Of a DNA stretch of 64,000 nt, positions 10,127 through 19,798 are shown one piece after another. Source of the DNA: Lachnospiraceae bacterium (GTDB taxonomy: Bacteria > Bacillota > Clostridia > Lachnospirales > Lachnospiraceae); contig JAJXRY010000001.1 of the NCBI GenBank assembly GCA_021628825.1, positions 744,001-808,000 on the forward strand. Direction: 5' to 3'. The position numbers were made by a program, and so were the translations under genes. The notes beneath the pieces are model-generated. The model ran no database searches, was not told the DNA's origin, and was given only the letters and a program-made list of their open reading frames with translations. Numbering within the stretch: position 1 is the stretch's first letter; each line of letters begins with the position of its first letter.

Positions 10127-11499
10127 ATGTTCCAAAAGAAACGATATTTTTTATCCATTTTCTTCTGCCTGTTGTTTCTCATTCTCTGCTCTCTTCCCGG
10201 AATACTTCCGGAACATGCAGCCGGGGATGCTCTTAATACTTCTGTATCCTTCGATTTGCCCCAGACACTTTCTGAACCCAGGGTTCCCTCCGCAGTCATT
10301 GATCCCTCTGTGCAGCCCTCTCTTACCCTCTATGCAAAATCCGCCGTATTAATGGATGCGGAATCCGGACGTATCTTATACGAAAAGAACGGATACGAAA
10401 TTCTTCCGATGGCAAGCACCACCAAAATCATGACCTGCATTCTCGCGCTGGAAAACGGAGATCTGAACGATTACGCGGAAGTCTCCTCATATGCATCAGG
10501 CATGCCCAAGGTCCATCTCGGGGCCCGTTCCGGGGAATTCTTCCGTTTAGAGGATCTGCTTTATTCCCTGATGCTGGAATCCCACAATGATTCTGCTGTC
10601 ATCATCGCCGAGCACATTGCCGGAAGCACCGGGGAATTTGCAGATATGATGAACCGGAAAGCCAGGAAAATCGGCTGTGATAATACCTTCTTCATCACAC
10701 CAAACGGACTGGATGCTGTCTCCACTTCCACGGACGGTCAGACACACATTCACTCCACCACAGCTGCAGACCTGGCCAGGATCATGTCCTACTGCATCAC
10801 CTCTTCTCCCAAAAAGGAAGAATTCCTTACAATCACCCGCACTGCCTCACATTCCTTTACCGGCTTTCAGAAGTCCGGTGAGGATTATGTATCAGATGGA
10901 CGCACCTTTACCTGCAACAATCACAACGCCTTTTTTTATCCATGATGGAAGGCGCCCTCTCCGGCAAAACCGGCTTCACCGCCAACGCCGGCTACTGCTA
11001 TGTCGGCTCCTTACGGCAGGAGGACCGTACCTTTGTCGTTGCCCTGCTCGCCTGCGGCTGGCCGAATAATAAATCCTACAAATGGTCCGATACCAAAAAG
11101 CTGATGAGCTACGGCCTTGAAAAATTATACGACACACACCTTACAGGAAGCCCTGCTTTCCTCTTCAGATCTTCCCCCCGTTCCGGTCTGTGACGGAGCC
11201 GGAGATATCTGGAATGCTGCTCTTTCTGAAACGCCTTATATTAAAAGGGATGAAGCTTTCGTAAACAAAAAAATTCTCCTTAAACAAGGAGAACATTTTC
11301 AGGTACAATATGAATATGAAAAAGACTCTGACCGCACCCGTGCGTAACGGCCAGAAGATTGGCGAAATCCGCTATTATCTGTATGATACTCTTTACTATA
11401 AGGAAAGCATCCATGTTCCGGATTCCATCGATGCCATTACACTTCCTTACTGCATCCGCCAGAGCATCCGTCATTTTTCTGCTTTATACATCCACCTGA
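10127..11499 (+). CDS. D-alanyl-D-alanine carboxypeptidase (PBP5/DacF type), frameshifted
   Basis: Exported penicillin-binding protein that trims the terminal D-Ala from peptidoglycan stem peptides. It has a signal peptide (residues 1-32). The serine-peptidase motifs are in order: STTK (active Ser, about residue 105), SHN (in LESHNDS, about 150) and KTG (in LSGKTGF, about 278). The C-terminal part with IGEIRYYL resembles the PBP5 C-terminal beta domain. Breaks occur at a T7 run near 10931, A5 near 11123 and A5 near 11321. The exact C-terminus is unsure: my corrected frame stops at 11499, which overlaps the end of convergent scpB by about 15 bases. Confidence 0.75.
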
Positions 11500-12061
11500 A
11501 CGTCACCGTCCACTTCGGCCTCTGCCTGCTGTTTGAATTCCTCGATCTGGACAGCGGATAATTCCGGCAATTCCTCTAAGGACTTCACGCCAAAGCTTCT
11601 TAAAAAAACTCTTCGGTTGTACCGAACAGAAGTGGCTTCCCCGGTGCATCCATACGTCCGACCTCCGCAATCAGTCCAAATTCTACCAAACGGTTCACGG
11701 CATGGTCACAGCTGACCCCTCGGACACGTTCGATCTCTGCTCTGGTAATCGGCTGCTTATAGGCAATGATGGATAGTGTTTCAAGAAGCGTATCGGTCAG
11801 CACATACTTACGCGGTGTCTTTGCAATTTTAATCAGATACTCGTACATTTCCGACTTCGTGCACATCTGAAAGGAATCTTCCAGCTCCATCAGGGTAATT
11901 CCCTTGTCCTTCTTATCATAGTCTGCTTTCATTTCCAGCAGGAGCTCTTTTGTTTCCTTTATACTGATTTCCAGTACCGCTGCAAGCCGTTCAATCTCTA
12001 CGGCCTCTCCCATGGTAAATAAAACGGCCTCGAGTACGGCTTTCTGTTCCTTCTTATCCAT
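11484..12061 (-). CDS. scpB: Segregation and condensation protein B, frameshifted near the end
   Basis: Winged-helix partner of ScpA in the SMC condensin complex. About 192 residues when reconstructed. KEQKAVLEAVLFTMGEAVEIERLA and the core LETLSIIAYKQPITRAEIERVRG are strong family signatures. An A7 run at about 11601-11607 breaks the frame; the corrected frame adds an acidic tail and a stop at 11484. It follows scpA with 17 bases between, as part of deoC-scpA-scpB. Confidence 0.9.
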
Positions 12062-12078
12062 CTTAAAACTCTCTTTCT

Positions 12079-12825
12079 CTATCCTGCCTTTGATGTGATC
12101 CAGATATCATCAAAGATATCTTCCTGCACAATCGTGATTTTGCCCGTTTTCATAAGCTCAAGGATCACCATAAAGGTGACGATGATCTCCATCTTGCTGC
12201 GCTGCTTTTCCATCAGATCCATGAAACTGAAGCTCTTATGCGTCAGAAGATAATCCTCCACATAAGCAGTCTTTAAATCCATGTCGATTTCATCCTTTTC
12301 AATCTTGCCAAAGGTACTTCGTACCGGATCAATCTTGTCCTCCTGCCTGCGCATCACCATATGGAAAAGCTCCTGCAGTTTTCCCAAATCGGCATCTCCC
12401 AGTAATTCCTGCATATCAATCGGAGGACGGTAATCCTCGATCTCCTTAGGCAGTGTCTTGTCCTTAAACCAGGTCTTTGCCGCATCCACCTGACGATCCT
12501 TTAATTCATACGCCATATACTTGTACATCTTGTATTCCAACAGCTTCTGTACAAGCTCTGCTCTCGGGTCCTCTTCTTCTCCCTCTTCGTTGACTTCCTT
12601 CGGAAGAAGCATCCGGCATTTAATATCAAGAAGCGTTGCCGCCATGACAAGGAATTCACTCATCACATTCATATCTTCCGTTTCCATGGCCTTTATGTAG
12701 TCCAGGTACTGCTCCGTAATCATCACAATGGGAATATCATAAATATCGACCTTATTCTTTTCAATCAGATGTAACAGTAGATCCAAGGGGCCTTCAAATG
12801 CCTCCAGCTTTACCGATATCGCCAT
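12079..12825 (-). CDS. scpA: Segregation and condensation protein A
   Basis: Intact 248-residue kleisin of the bacterial SMC-ScpAB complex. The N-terminus VKLEAFEGPLDLLLHLIEKNKVDIYDIPI is canonical, and residue stretches near the C-terminus (IIVTFMVILELMKTGKI) form the winged-helix domain that closes the SMC ring. The length fits the family (about 240-260). It starts 12 bases after the deoC stop and precedes scpB, giving the usual scpA-scpB pairing. Confidence 0.93.
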   Translation of the reverse strand: MAISVKLEAFEGPLDLLLHLIEKNKVDIYDIPIVMITEQYLDYIKAMETEDMNVMSEFLVMAATLLDIKCRMLLPKEVNEEGEEEDPRAELVQKLLEYKMYKYMAYELKDRQVDAAKTWFKDKTLPKEIEDYRPPIDMQELLGDADLGKLQELFHMVMRRQEDKIDPVRSTFGKIEKDEIDMDLKTAYVEDYLLTHKSFSFMDLMEKQRSKMEIIVTFMVILELMKTGKITIVQEDIFDDIWITSKAG

Positions 12826-12837
12826 ATCTATGCTCCT

Positions 12838-13482
12838 TTAGCTGCAGATTGCAATCGTTGCACTCGTTCCGAGACGGCTTGCTCCGGCATCGATCATTCT
12901 CTGCGCAGTTTCCTTATCCCTGATTCCACCGGATGCCTTTACCCCTAAGCGTGTTCCGACTTCACTGCGCATCAGAGCAACATCCTCTGTGGTTGCCCCG
13001 CCTGTGGAAAATCCGGTCGAGGTCTTCACAAAGTCTGCCCCTGCCTTTTCGGCAAGCCGGCAGGCTGTCCGCTTCTCATCATCCGTTAACAGACAGGTCT
13101 CGATAATGACCTTCAGTGTCTGCTTCTCACATGCCCTGCGGACCGCCAGAATGTCCTGATATACTGTTTCTTCTTCGCCATCCTTTAATGCAGCCACATT
13201 GATGACCATATCAATTTCATCTGCACCATCCTCAACGGCAATCGCAGCCTCCATGGCTTTTGCTTTCGTACTCATCTGTCCGAGAGGGAACCCGACTACG
13301 GTACAGACCTTTACATCCGTTCCCTCCAGTTCCTTCTTCACCAGTACTGTATAAAAGCCATTCACGCACACGGACATAAAATTGTATTCTTTCGCTTCCC
13401 GGCAGACCTTTAAAACTGCTTCCTTTGTGGCATCTGCCTTTAATATCGTATGATCAAATAATTTCGTATTCAACTTCTCCAT
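12838..13482 (-). CDS. deoC: Deoxyribose-phosphate aldolase
   Basis: Cytosolic class I aldolase converting deoxyribose 5-phosphate to acetaldehyde and glyceraldehyde 3-phosphate in deoxynucleoside breakdown. FDHTILKADAT, VCTVVGFPLG and GADFVKTSTGF (Schiff-base Lys) are diagnostic, and GVKASGGIRD binds phosphate. I choose the second of two adjacent ATGs (13482) because AAGGGG then lies 6 bases upstream; 13485 would leave only 3. It has no indel. It is the first gene before scpA, 12 bases apart. A half copy of the palindromic element lies at 13523-13542 upstream. Confidence 0.9.
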   Translation of the reverse strand: MEKLNTKLFDHTILKADATKEAVLKVCREAKEYNFMSVCVNGFYTVLVKKELEGTDVKVCTVVGFPLGQMSTKAKAMEAAIAVEDGADEIDMVINVAALKDGEEETVYQDILAVRRACEKQTLKVIIETCLLTDDEKRTACRLAEKAGADFVKTSTGFSTGGATTEDVALMRSEVGTRLGVKASGGIRDKETAQRMIDAGASRLGTSATIAICS

Positions 13483-13522
13483 CATGTACCCCTTACCGGA
13501 TCTTGTCATTAAAGAAATCACA

Positions 13523-13542
13523 TAACTATTCAGAACCTCATT
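13523..13542. repeat. Half copy of the GTAAC inverted-repeat element
   Basis: TAACTATTCAGAACCTCATT matches one outer end plus the first internal bases of the dispersed element (compare 15961-15979 and 30217-30236). The other end is absent. It lies about 40 bases upstream of deoC. Confidence 0.6.
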
Positions 13543-13578
13543 TGCAAATCACAACTTTATTAGTGTACCATTTCTCGT

Positions 13579-14432
13579 TTAAGGCGTCAACTTTACAACC
13601 ACGAGTTCGCCCGGGTTGAAAATCCGGATCGGAAGCGTATGCGTTCCCAGTCCACGGCTTAAAAATCATGGCGGCATTTCCCTCATGGAATTCCCCCACC
13701 ATCATATTTCGGAAACAGCTTCATGGAAGGGGCAATCACGCCGCCCAGAACCGGGAGCCGCATCAGCCCGCCGTGCACATGCCCCGCAAATACAAGATCT
13801 GCGCCCCACGCCGCATAATCCTCAAAGAAATCCGGATTATGGGCAATCATCATATGAAAGGAGCCCGGATCCGGCACTCCCAGGTACTCCTGCACCCGAT
13901 CCGCTCCGAGAATCTGCTTACGGAACTTTCTGTAATAGCGCCTGTGAATATCAAGACCATACAGGCTGATATTATAATCCTTCAGATAAACATGCTCATT
14001 CGACAGAAAATGAATTCCCATTCCGGAAAGCTTTTTCCGATAGTCCTCATACAGACTTCCGAACTCTTCCGTTTCTTCCCTGGTTTTCTGCTCATGATTG
14101 CCATTGGCATAATAAACGGAATAGCTCTTTGCAAGCTCCTCCATCAGCTTCTGCGCCGCTATCGTTTCCTTTCCAGGGAGAGAGGTGTACATATCACCGG
14201 ACACAATAATGAGATCCGGATTCTGCTCCCGGATGGCATGAATCAGGCGGCTGTTATCTTTTCCAAAGGACTTGTTATGAAGATCCGATAACTGCACAAT
14301 TTTAAGAGGCTTCTTAAGCCTCTTGTCTTCACAGCGGTATTCCCGTATGACGAACCGGTTACAGTCAATGACCATAACCACGATAAAAAAAAGGGCAAGG
14401 ATCAGGATAAATGCCAACAGTATTTTCATCAT
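13579..14432 (-). CDS. Membrane-anchored metallophosphoesterase (YkuE/YaeI-like), frameshifted at the end
   Basis: Calcineurin-like phosphoesterase, about 283 residues. One N-terminal transmembrane helix (ILLAFILILALFFIVVMVI) precedes the metal-binding motifs in order: LSDLHN, SGDMY, NGNHEQ, and GHVHGG. This group includes enzymes proposed to cleave lipid or nucleotide phosphoesters; the substrate is not clear here. A homopolymer indel near 13690 moves the frame, and the corrected frame adds HTLPIRIFNPGELVVV, a normal end for the family, with a stop at 13579. It is an isolated gene between deoC and the second carboxypeptidase. Confidence 0.82.
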
Positions 14433-14525
14433 ATTCCATCCTTTCCGATATGAACCATTCCATACGTTTGCAAAGGAACTCTATTCCATAGTTTATAATA
14501 CTCATAAAGTTCCTTTTTTTCATAT

Positions 14526-15695
14526 TTAAACAGTATAAAACATTCTCCATACTTTTTGCAAATAGTCTTTATAAACGGCCTTGTCAACCGTCTGCCCTGT
14601 CACAATGGAAACACTGCCAATCCGGTTTCCGTTTAATAAGTACACAGCTTCTCCAACCGCCTCGCCTTCCTGTACCGGTGCTTCGACGCTTTCCGGCAGC
14701 ACAATCTTCTTCTCAATTCCGGATAATACCTGCCCTTCCGTATCCAGATACCGGAACGGCCCCTGATAGGCAAGTGCGACGGTATCTTCCACTCCGCCAT
14801 TCACTGTAAGATGTGGCAGTTGTTCTTCATTCTTATCCTCATAAAAAGGGAGCTGATGCTGTAACCATAGGTCAGTAACGACATGGCGTCCTGGAACCGC
14901 ACCTTATTATTGGAAGATCCCATGACAACCGCAATCAGATCTATATTATCCCTGCTTGCCGTTGCAGACAGACAGTATTTCGCCTTACTTGTGGAACCGG
15001 TTTTTAAGCCTGTGGTGTATTCATACATTTTCAACAGCTTATTCGTACTTGACAGGGTAAAGCCGGAGGTTCCCTGTGCCGTTTCATGCACAATATCCTC
15101 CATCCAGATACCGGTATAGTTTAACACCTCCGGATGCTTCGTGATCAACTCCCGTGACATGATTGCCACATCCCTGGCACTGGAATAGTGACCATCGGAA
15201 TCGGTAAGACCACAGCAATCCTCAAAGTGCGTGTTCTCCATCCCAAGCTCCTCGGCCCGCAGATTCATCAGCTTCACAAATTCCGCTTCACTTCCTGCAA
15301 GGAACTCTGCCACCGCCACACTCGCATCGTTTCCGGAGGCTACTGCAATGCACTTAATCATGGTTTCCAGTGTCTGTACTTCTCCCTCTTCAAGAAACAC
15401 CTGCGAACCCCCCATGGACTTCGCATAGGCACTTGTTGTCACCTCGCTCTGCAGGGTTACGCGTCCCGTATTCAGATAATCAAAAATCAGCAGCAGGGTC
15501 ATAATTTTCGTAATGCTGGCAGGACTTCTCCGTTCATCTGCATTCTGTTCACAGATCACTTTTTCCCGTAGAAGCTTCCATCAGAATGTACGACGGCGCA
15601 TCAATTTCCGGTGCCGCCATAACCGGAATCGGCATAGATACCAACAGCAGGAATGTTATCATACCGCATAGCAGTTTCTTCATCATTGTTCTCAA
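14526..15695 (-). CDS. D-alanyl-D-alanine carboxypeptidase, second copy, frameshifted
   Basis: Exported serine D,D-carboxypeptidase, about 389 residues, with a signal peptide ending in PIPVMAA. Motifs: SITK (active Ser), SGND and KTG (in TGLKTGST). The C-terminal part is the PBP5-type beta domain. The start is probably TTG at 15695: it lies about 9 bases after GGGGGAGAG, whereas the ATG at 15686 is 18 away. Breaks at an A5 run near 15556 and at about 14803. It is a paralog of the enzyme at 10127-11499 and independent of it in position. Confidence 0.8.
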
Positions 15696-15818
15696 GGCAA
15701 TCTCTCCCCCGGTCAAACTCTATACCTATAAATATGTTCCTGCTGCTTTAAAAATGAATCAGCCGGCAGAGAACCTGAAAAAAATCTCTGCCGGCGGTCA
15801 TGTACATTATAAAAATCA

Positions 15819-15952
15819 GGTAACTGTTCAGTACCTTCACAGTTACGATGCAAAATCCATTCCAAATCGGCTTCGCCGATGGGATTTTGCATTACTGAAT
15901 CATTATCTTACGGTCTCAGCAGTAAATGCTTCGACCTGTACTGAATAGTTAC
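15819..15952. repeat. GTAAC inverted-repeat element, copy with 7-bp target duplication
   Basis: A 134-base element beginning GGTAACTGTTCAGTACC and ending GTACTGAATAGTTAC. The exact direct repeat AAAATCA flanks it at 15812-15818 and 15953-15959. The interior carries a long hairpin (GCAAAATCC...GGATTTTGC around ATCGGCTTCGCCGAT) unlike the interior of the 22688 and 62113 copies. Its left 27 bases occur alone at 6065-6091. This is a second internal type of the same family. Confidence 0.8.
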
Positions 15953-15959
15953 AAAATCA

Positions 15960-16013
15960 GTAACTATTCAGTACCTCATTCGTAAAACCGCTGCTAACGC
16001 AGCTTTAGTTTAC
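15960..16013. repeat. Short or truncated GTAAC element copy
   Basis: Starts GTAACTATTCAGTACCTCATTC and continues with the CGTAAAACCGCTG/CAGC hairpin found in the long copies, ending TAGTTTAC, close to the usual end TAGTTAC with one extra T. It stops 2 bases before the stop codon of the CmpB-like gene and directly abuts the target duplication of the copy at 15819. Confidence 0.65.
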
Positions 16014-16015
16014 AT

Positions 16016-16606
16016 CTACCACTTCGTGCGGATGCTCTCGTAAAAATCCGTAATCCGTTCCCTGCTCCTTTTAAAATCAATGCTGAACAGCTTTGCAAAC
16101 TGAAACAGATAATCCATCATCACAATACAAAGCACGATCACGCAGAACCGCTTTCCAAGCTGCATATCATAACGGTCAATCAGGCCCATCACCTTGCCAT
16201 GCAGGAAGGTGATAATGATAATTGCATAAAACCCCCATGCGATGGTGCTTTCCAGGCAGATCAACCCTTGGAAATTACATGGCTTATTTGTATAGTCCCA
16301 CCATACTTCACCGAAAATCTTAAGCATCAGCCGTCCTACCAGATATTCGAATACAGTAGCCATAATGGCTCCCGCACAGTAAAGCAGAAATGGATTACTT
16401 GATAATGGCCGAAGCACCAGATATCCGATAACTGCTCCGAATCCATAGATCGGGCAGAACGGTCCTTTACCGAATCCACGGTTCGTTAACTTCTTATTGC
16501 AGATGGACATATAGATCGACTCTACAAGCCACCCAAGCATGCTATAAATAATAAACGCAGCAACCAGATGATATACATCGGTTCCAAACATCTCTTTCGT
16601 CCACAT
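16016..16606 (-). CDS. CmpB-like putative ABC transporter permease
   Basis: Intact 196-residue integral membrane protein of the family named putative ABC transporter permease (CmpB, PF06541). It has about five transmembrane helices; conserved segments are SMLGWLVESIYMSICNKKL (near residue 22), NRGFGKGPFCPIYGFGA, and CNFQGLICLESTIAWGFYA. No ATPase or binding protein gene is next to it, and the transported substrate is unknown. It is read leftward, toward the repeat-filled gap, downstream of rpsU. Confidence 0.75.
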   Translation of the reverse strand: MWTKEMFGTDVYHLVAAFIIYSMLGWLVESIYMSICNKKLTNRGFGKGPFCPIYGFGAVIGYLVLRPLSSNPFLLYCAGAIMATVFEYLVGRLMLKIFGEVWWDYTNKPCNFQGLICLESTIAWGFYAIIIITFLHGKVMGLIDRYDMQLGKRFCVIVLCIVMMDYLFQFAKLFSIDFKRSRERITDFYESIRTKW

Positions 16607-16647
16607 AAAAAAATCCCCTCATCCCGAATCAAATATGATTCAAGTAA

Positions 16648-16677
16648 CAAGAAAGCCCTTAGTTTTATCCAAGGGCT
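16648..16677 (-). terminator. Terminator after rpsU
   Basis: AGCCCTT and AAGGGCT arms (16654-16660, 16671-16677) around a 10-base loop, followed on the minus strand by TTCTTG. The T-run is short, so the site may be leaky. Confidence 0.55.
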
Positions 16678-16691
16678 CACGTTTACTTTAA

Positions 16692-16870
16692 TTAGTTGTA
16701 TTTACGTTTTCTTGCTGCTTCTGACTTTTTTTCTTACGCTTAACGCTTGGCTTCTCGTAATGCTCTCTCTTACGAATCTCCTGCTGAATGCCGGCCTTTG
16801 CACAGCTTCTCTTAAAACGACGTAAAGCGCTATCTAAAGTCTCGTTTTCTTTTACGATTACGTTTGACAT
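16692..16870 (-). CDS. rpsU: 30S ribosomal protein S21 (bS21), frameshifted
   Basis: Small basic ribosomal protein of about 58 residues that joins the 30S subunit late, near the anti-Shine-Dalgarno end of 16S rRNA. VKENETLDSALRRFKRSCAKAG and RKREHYEKPSVKRKKKS are diagnostic. An A7 run near 16728-16734 should be A6; this restores the standard end EAARKRKYN and a stop at 16692. A GGGAGG site lies upstream, and a strong sigma-A promoter is at 16951-16978. It is an essential-type gene, which makes the indel a sequencing error almost certainly. Confidence 0.92.
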
Positions 16871-16950
16871 TTACACCCTGACCTCCCTTCAGTCCCTTCT
16901 AGTAACATGACTGATTGGGTTATTCTTGTGTGCACTCACACACAACACAT

Positions 16951-16978
16951 ATTATATCATAAATCATGGACACGTCAA
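16951..16978 (-). promoter_or_regulatory. Sigma-A promoter of rpsU
   Basis: On the minus strand TTGACG (16973-16978), a 16-base spacer and TATAAT (16951-16956), about 80 bases upstream of rpsU. A small hairpin TTGTGTG/CACACAA follows in the leader. Confidence 0.75.
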
Positions 16979-17049
16979 GAGAAAAAAAATATATTTACTA
17001 TAATTTAGATATCATAGTTTTTTTATGTCCTCTTCCCAGGATTTCATGC

Positions 17050-19701
17050 TTAAACCTGTGCTGCAAGAACCTCTTCACATTTTGCAATGGCGTCCGGAAT
17101 ACCTGCCGGATTTTTTCCTCCGGCCTGTGCCATGTTCGGACGTCCGCCACCGCCGCCACCGACAAGTGCTGCGATGCCCTTAATCAGGTTACCTGCATGA
17201 GCGCCCTTGTCCATAGCGCCCTGTGTTGCCATGGCAACCATATTCACCTTGCCGTCACAATCGGAAATAAGAACAATCACGCCTTCTCCGATTTTGGCCT
17301 TTAACTGGTCACCTAAATCACGCAGTCCATTCATATCCACACCGGCTACCGAAACCGCAAGAAGCTTTACGCCCTTTACTTCCTTCACCTGGTTCATGAC
17401 ATCCCCGAGTGCGTCCTTGGCTGCCTTGCTCTTTAAGGATTCGTTTTCACTCTGTAACACTTTCATCTCTGCCATCAGATGCTCCGCCCGGTCAAGGAGC
17501 GTTGCAGGAGAAGTCTTTAATACCCTGGCTACGGCATTTAATCGTTCTTCCATTTCCTGATAGTAAGCAGTTACGTTATTTCCGGTAATTGCTTCGATAC
17601 GACGCACTCCTGCTGCAACACCGGATTCGGATAGGATCTTAAAGGACGCGATCTCTCCGGTATGTCCGACATGAGTACCACCACACAATTCCCTGGAGAA
17701 ATCTCCAATCATGACAACCCGGACAGTATCACCGTATTTTTCGCCAAACAATGCCATTGCACCGGTCTTCTTTGCTTCTTCAAGGCTCATAACCTTCGTT
17801 TCTACCGGAAGATCCTCTGCAATCTTAGCGTTCACAATTTCCTCTACCTTCTTTAACTCTTCGGTGGTCATTGCCTGTCCATGGCTGAAGTCGAAGCGGG
17901 TTCTCTCTCCATCCTGGTAGGATCCGGACTGTTCCACATGATCACCTAATACTTCACGAAGTGCCTCCTGTAACAAGTGTGTTGCTGTATGATTCTTACA
18001 GGTATTGCCACGATTTAAGGAAGACACCGAAAGGTCTGCCTTTGCATCCTTCTTAATGGTGCCGGATACCACCTTACCGATATGTCCGATTCTGCCGCCC
18101 GGAACCTTCACGGTATCAATTACCTCAAATGTTCCGTCTGCCGTCTTAATTACACCAAAATCACCTTTTTGTCCACCCATGGTTGCATAGAACGGAGTTT
18201 TTACTGTAATAATGGTTCCTTCCTGCCCTTCGGAAAGTACATCCTGCCACTTGCCGTCACTGGCAATGGCTGCAACACTGCTCTCTGCCTGCAGGGTATC
18301 ATAACCTGTAAATTCACTGACTAAGCTTTCGTCTAATTCATCATATAATGCCGTATCCGTAGAAAGTCTGGCAGAAAAGCTCTGGTTATCCCTTGCCTTC
18401 TGCTTCTGCTCTTCCATGGCTCTGGCAAATCCTTCTTCATCAACCTTTAAGCCCTCTTCCTGTGCAAGCTCTACGGTAAGCTCGAGCGGGAATCCAAAGG
18501 TGTCATACAGGTAGAAAGCGCTCTTTCCATCGATCTCAACCGACTTTTCTTCTTTCTTCTGCTCAAGGATCTTCTTAAATTCCTTCATTCCGTTTTCCAG
18601 AGTACTCTCAAAACGGTCGATTTCCTTCTTCAGTTCAGAAAGAACGAACTCTTTGTTCTTAACCAATAACGGATAGCTTTCTGCATAAATATCATCAATG
18701 TACATCTGTGCAATGGTGAGCAGATCCTCCGTCTTTAAATTCAGCATACGGCCATGTCTTACCGCACGGCGGATCAGACGACGGAGAACATATCCTGCTC
18801 CCACATTGGAAGGAAGGAGTTTTGCTTCATCACCGATCAGCATGACACTGGTACGGATATGGTCTGCCAGAATACGCATGGATCTGGTCAGCTTTTCATC
18901 CTCTTCATATTTCGTTCCGGAAACCTTCTCAATATAAGCGATTACCGGTGCAAACAGATCGACGCGGTATACGTCTCTTGTTCCGTTTAAGAATGCCAGA
19001 ATACGCTCTAAGCCCCAGCCGGTATCCACATTTTTCTGCTTTAACGGGGTAAGATGACCGTCGTGGTGTTTCTCGTACTGCATAAATACATCATTGCCAA
19101 GCTCGGTATACTTACCACAGTGACATCCGGGACCACAATCCGGACCACAATCCGGGCGGTCGGCTACATAGAACATTTCACTGTCCGGTCCGCAGGGACC
19201 ATATTCAAGTCCCCACCAGTTATCCTCTGCCGGAAGATAATAGATATTCTCTTTCTTAAAGCCGGAAGCGATACGATACTGTGCACCTTCCTCATCTCTT
19301 GGTGCATTCTCATCTCCTGCAAAAACAGTTGCAGCCAGATGATCGGCATCAAAGCCAAAAACCTGGGTAAGCAGTTCAAAGCTCCACTGGCATCTTTCTT
19401 TCTTAAAGTAATCACCAAGGCTCCAGCTTCCCATCATCTCAAAAAAGGTTACATGGCTCTTGTCACCAACTGAATCAATATCATTCGTACGGACACACCC
19501 CTGCACGTTGCAAAGCCTGGTTCCAAGAGGGTGCTTCTGACCTAACAGATACGGCATCAAAGGCTGCATGCCTGCTACGTTAAACATTACACCGGTAGAT
19601 CCGTCAGATACGAGCGAAACAGCTCCTACATCTACATGTCCGCGGTCAATATAAAATTGTTTCCAGGTTTTTCTTAATTCATCTGAAGTGAATTGTCTCA
19701 T
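17050..19701 (-). CDS. alaS: Alanyl-tRNA synthetase, clostridial variant with Cys-rich insertion
   Basis: Intact 883-residue AlaRS charging tRNA-Ala. The class II core (residues about 1-250) has MFNVAGMQPLMPYLLG, HVTFFEMMGSWSLGDYF and VDTGWGLERIL. The editing domain has HTATH (about 580) and CGGTHVGHTGEI (about 680). The C-terminal oligomer/tRNA-binding part ends with GGGGGGRPNMAQAGGK. Unusual points: CGPDSEMFY replaces the common CGPCSEIF, and a Cys-rich insertion DCGPDCGPGCHCGK (about residue 183) probably binds a metal. It lies 97 bases after glyS with no T-box in between, so the two synthetases may share a transcript. Confidence 0.92.
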   Translation of the reverse strand: MRQFTSDELRKTWKQFYIDRGHVDVGAVSLVSDGSTGVMFNVAGMQPLMPYLLGQKHPLGTRLCNVQGCVRTNDIDSVGDKSHVTFFEMMGSWSLGDYFKKERCQWSFELLTQVFGFDADHLAATVFAGDENAPRDEEGAQYRIASGFKKENIYYLPAEDNWWGLEYGPCGPDSEMFYVADRPDCGPDCGPGCHCGKYTELGNDVFMQYEKHHDGHLTPLKQKNVDTGWGLERILAFLNGTRDVYRVDLFAPVIAYIEKVSGTKYEEDEKLTRSMRILADHIRTSVMLIGDEAKLLPSNVGAGYVLRRLIRRAVRHGRMLNLKTEDLLTIAQMYIDDIYAESYPLLVKNKEFVLSELKKEIDRFESTLENGMKEFKKILEQKKEEKSVEIDGKSAFYLYDTFGFPLELTVELAQEEGLKVDEEGFARAMEEQKQKARDNQSFSARLSTDTALYDELDESLVSEFTGYDTLQAESSVAAIASDGKWQDVLSEGQEGTIITVKTPFYATMGGQKGDFGVIKTADGTFEVIDTVKVPGGRIGHIGKVVSGTIKKDAKADLSVSSLNRGNTCKNHTATHLLQEALREVLGDHVEQSGSYQDGERTRFDFSHGQAMTTEELKKVEEIVNAKIAEDLPVETKVMSLEEAKKTGAMALFGEKYGDTVRVVMIGDFSRELCGGTHVGHTGEIASFKILSESGVAAGVRRIEAITGNNVTAYYQEMEERLNAVARVLKTSPATLLDRAEHLMAEMKVLQSENESLKSKAAKDALGDVMNQVKEVKGVKLLAVSVAGVDMNGLRDLGDQLKAKIGEGVIVLISDCDGKVNMVAMATQGAMDKGAHAGNLIKGIAALVGGGGGGRPNMAQAGGKNPAGIPDAIAKCEEVLAAQV

Positions 19702-19798
19702 GATCTCACCATTTCTGCGTTGTTTGTATTTTCAAAAGGTTCTGTGGTTCAACGCTTCCGCAGATACCTGGTTTCATTCCGTTCACAGAACGTTTCTG

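Larger units (their letters stand above)
15696..16015. other. Intergenic region filled by repeat copies
   Basis: No coding frame is supported in these 320 bases. Most of it is one complete palindromic element (15819-15952) followed, after its 7-bp duplication, by a truncated copy (15960-16013). The left 120 bases hold the upstream region of the carboxypeptidase gene. Confidence 0.7.

Noticed and set aside
13668..14291. 207-codon plus-strand frame opposite the metallophosphoesterase
   Set aside because: It is a shadow of the minus-strand gene, which has all catalytic motifs; the shadow has no recognisable protein character.
15819..16013. Tandem repeat or CRISPR-like array
   Set aside because: Two adjacent copies of a dispersed palindromic element, not regularly spaced repeats with unique spacers; no cas gene is present.
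19702..19798. Possible T-box leader between glyS and alaS
   Set aside because: Only 97 bases, with no T-box consensus or terminator hairpin visible; the gap upstream of glyS (8 bases) is far too short as well.
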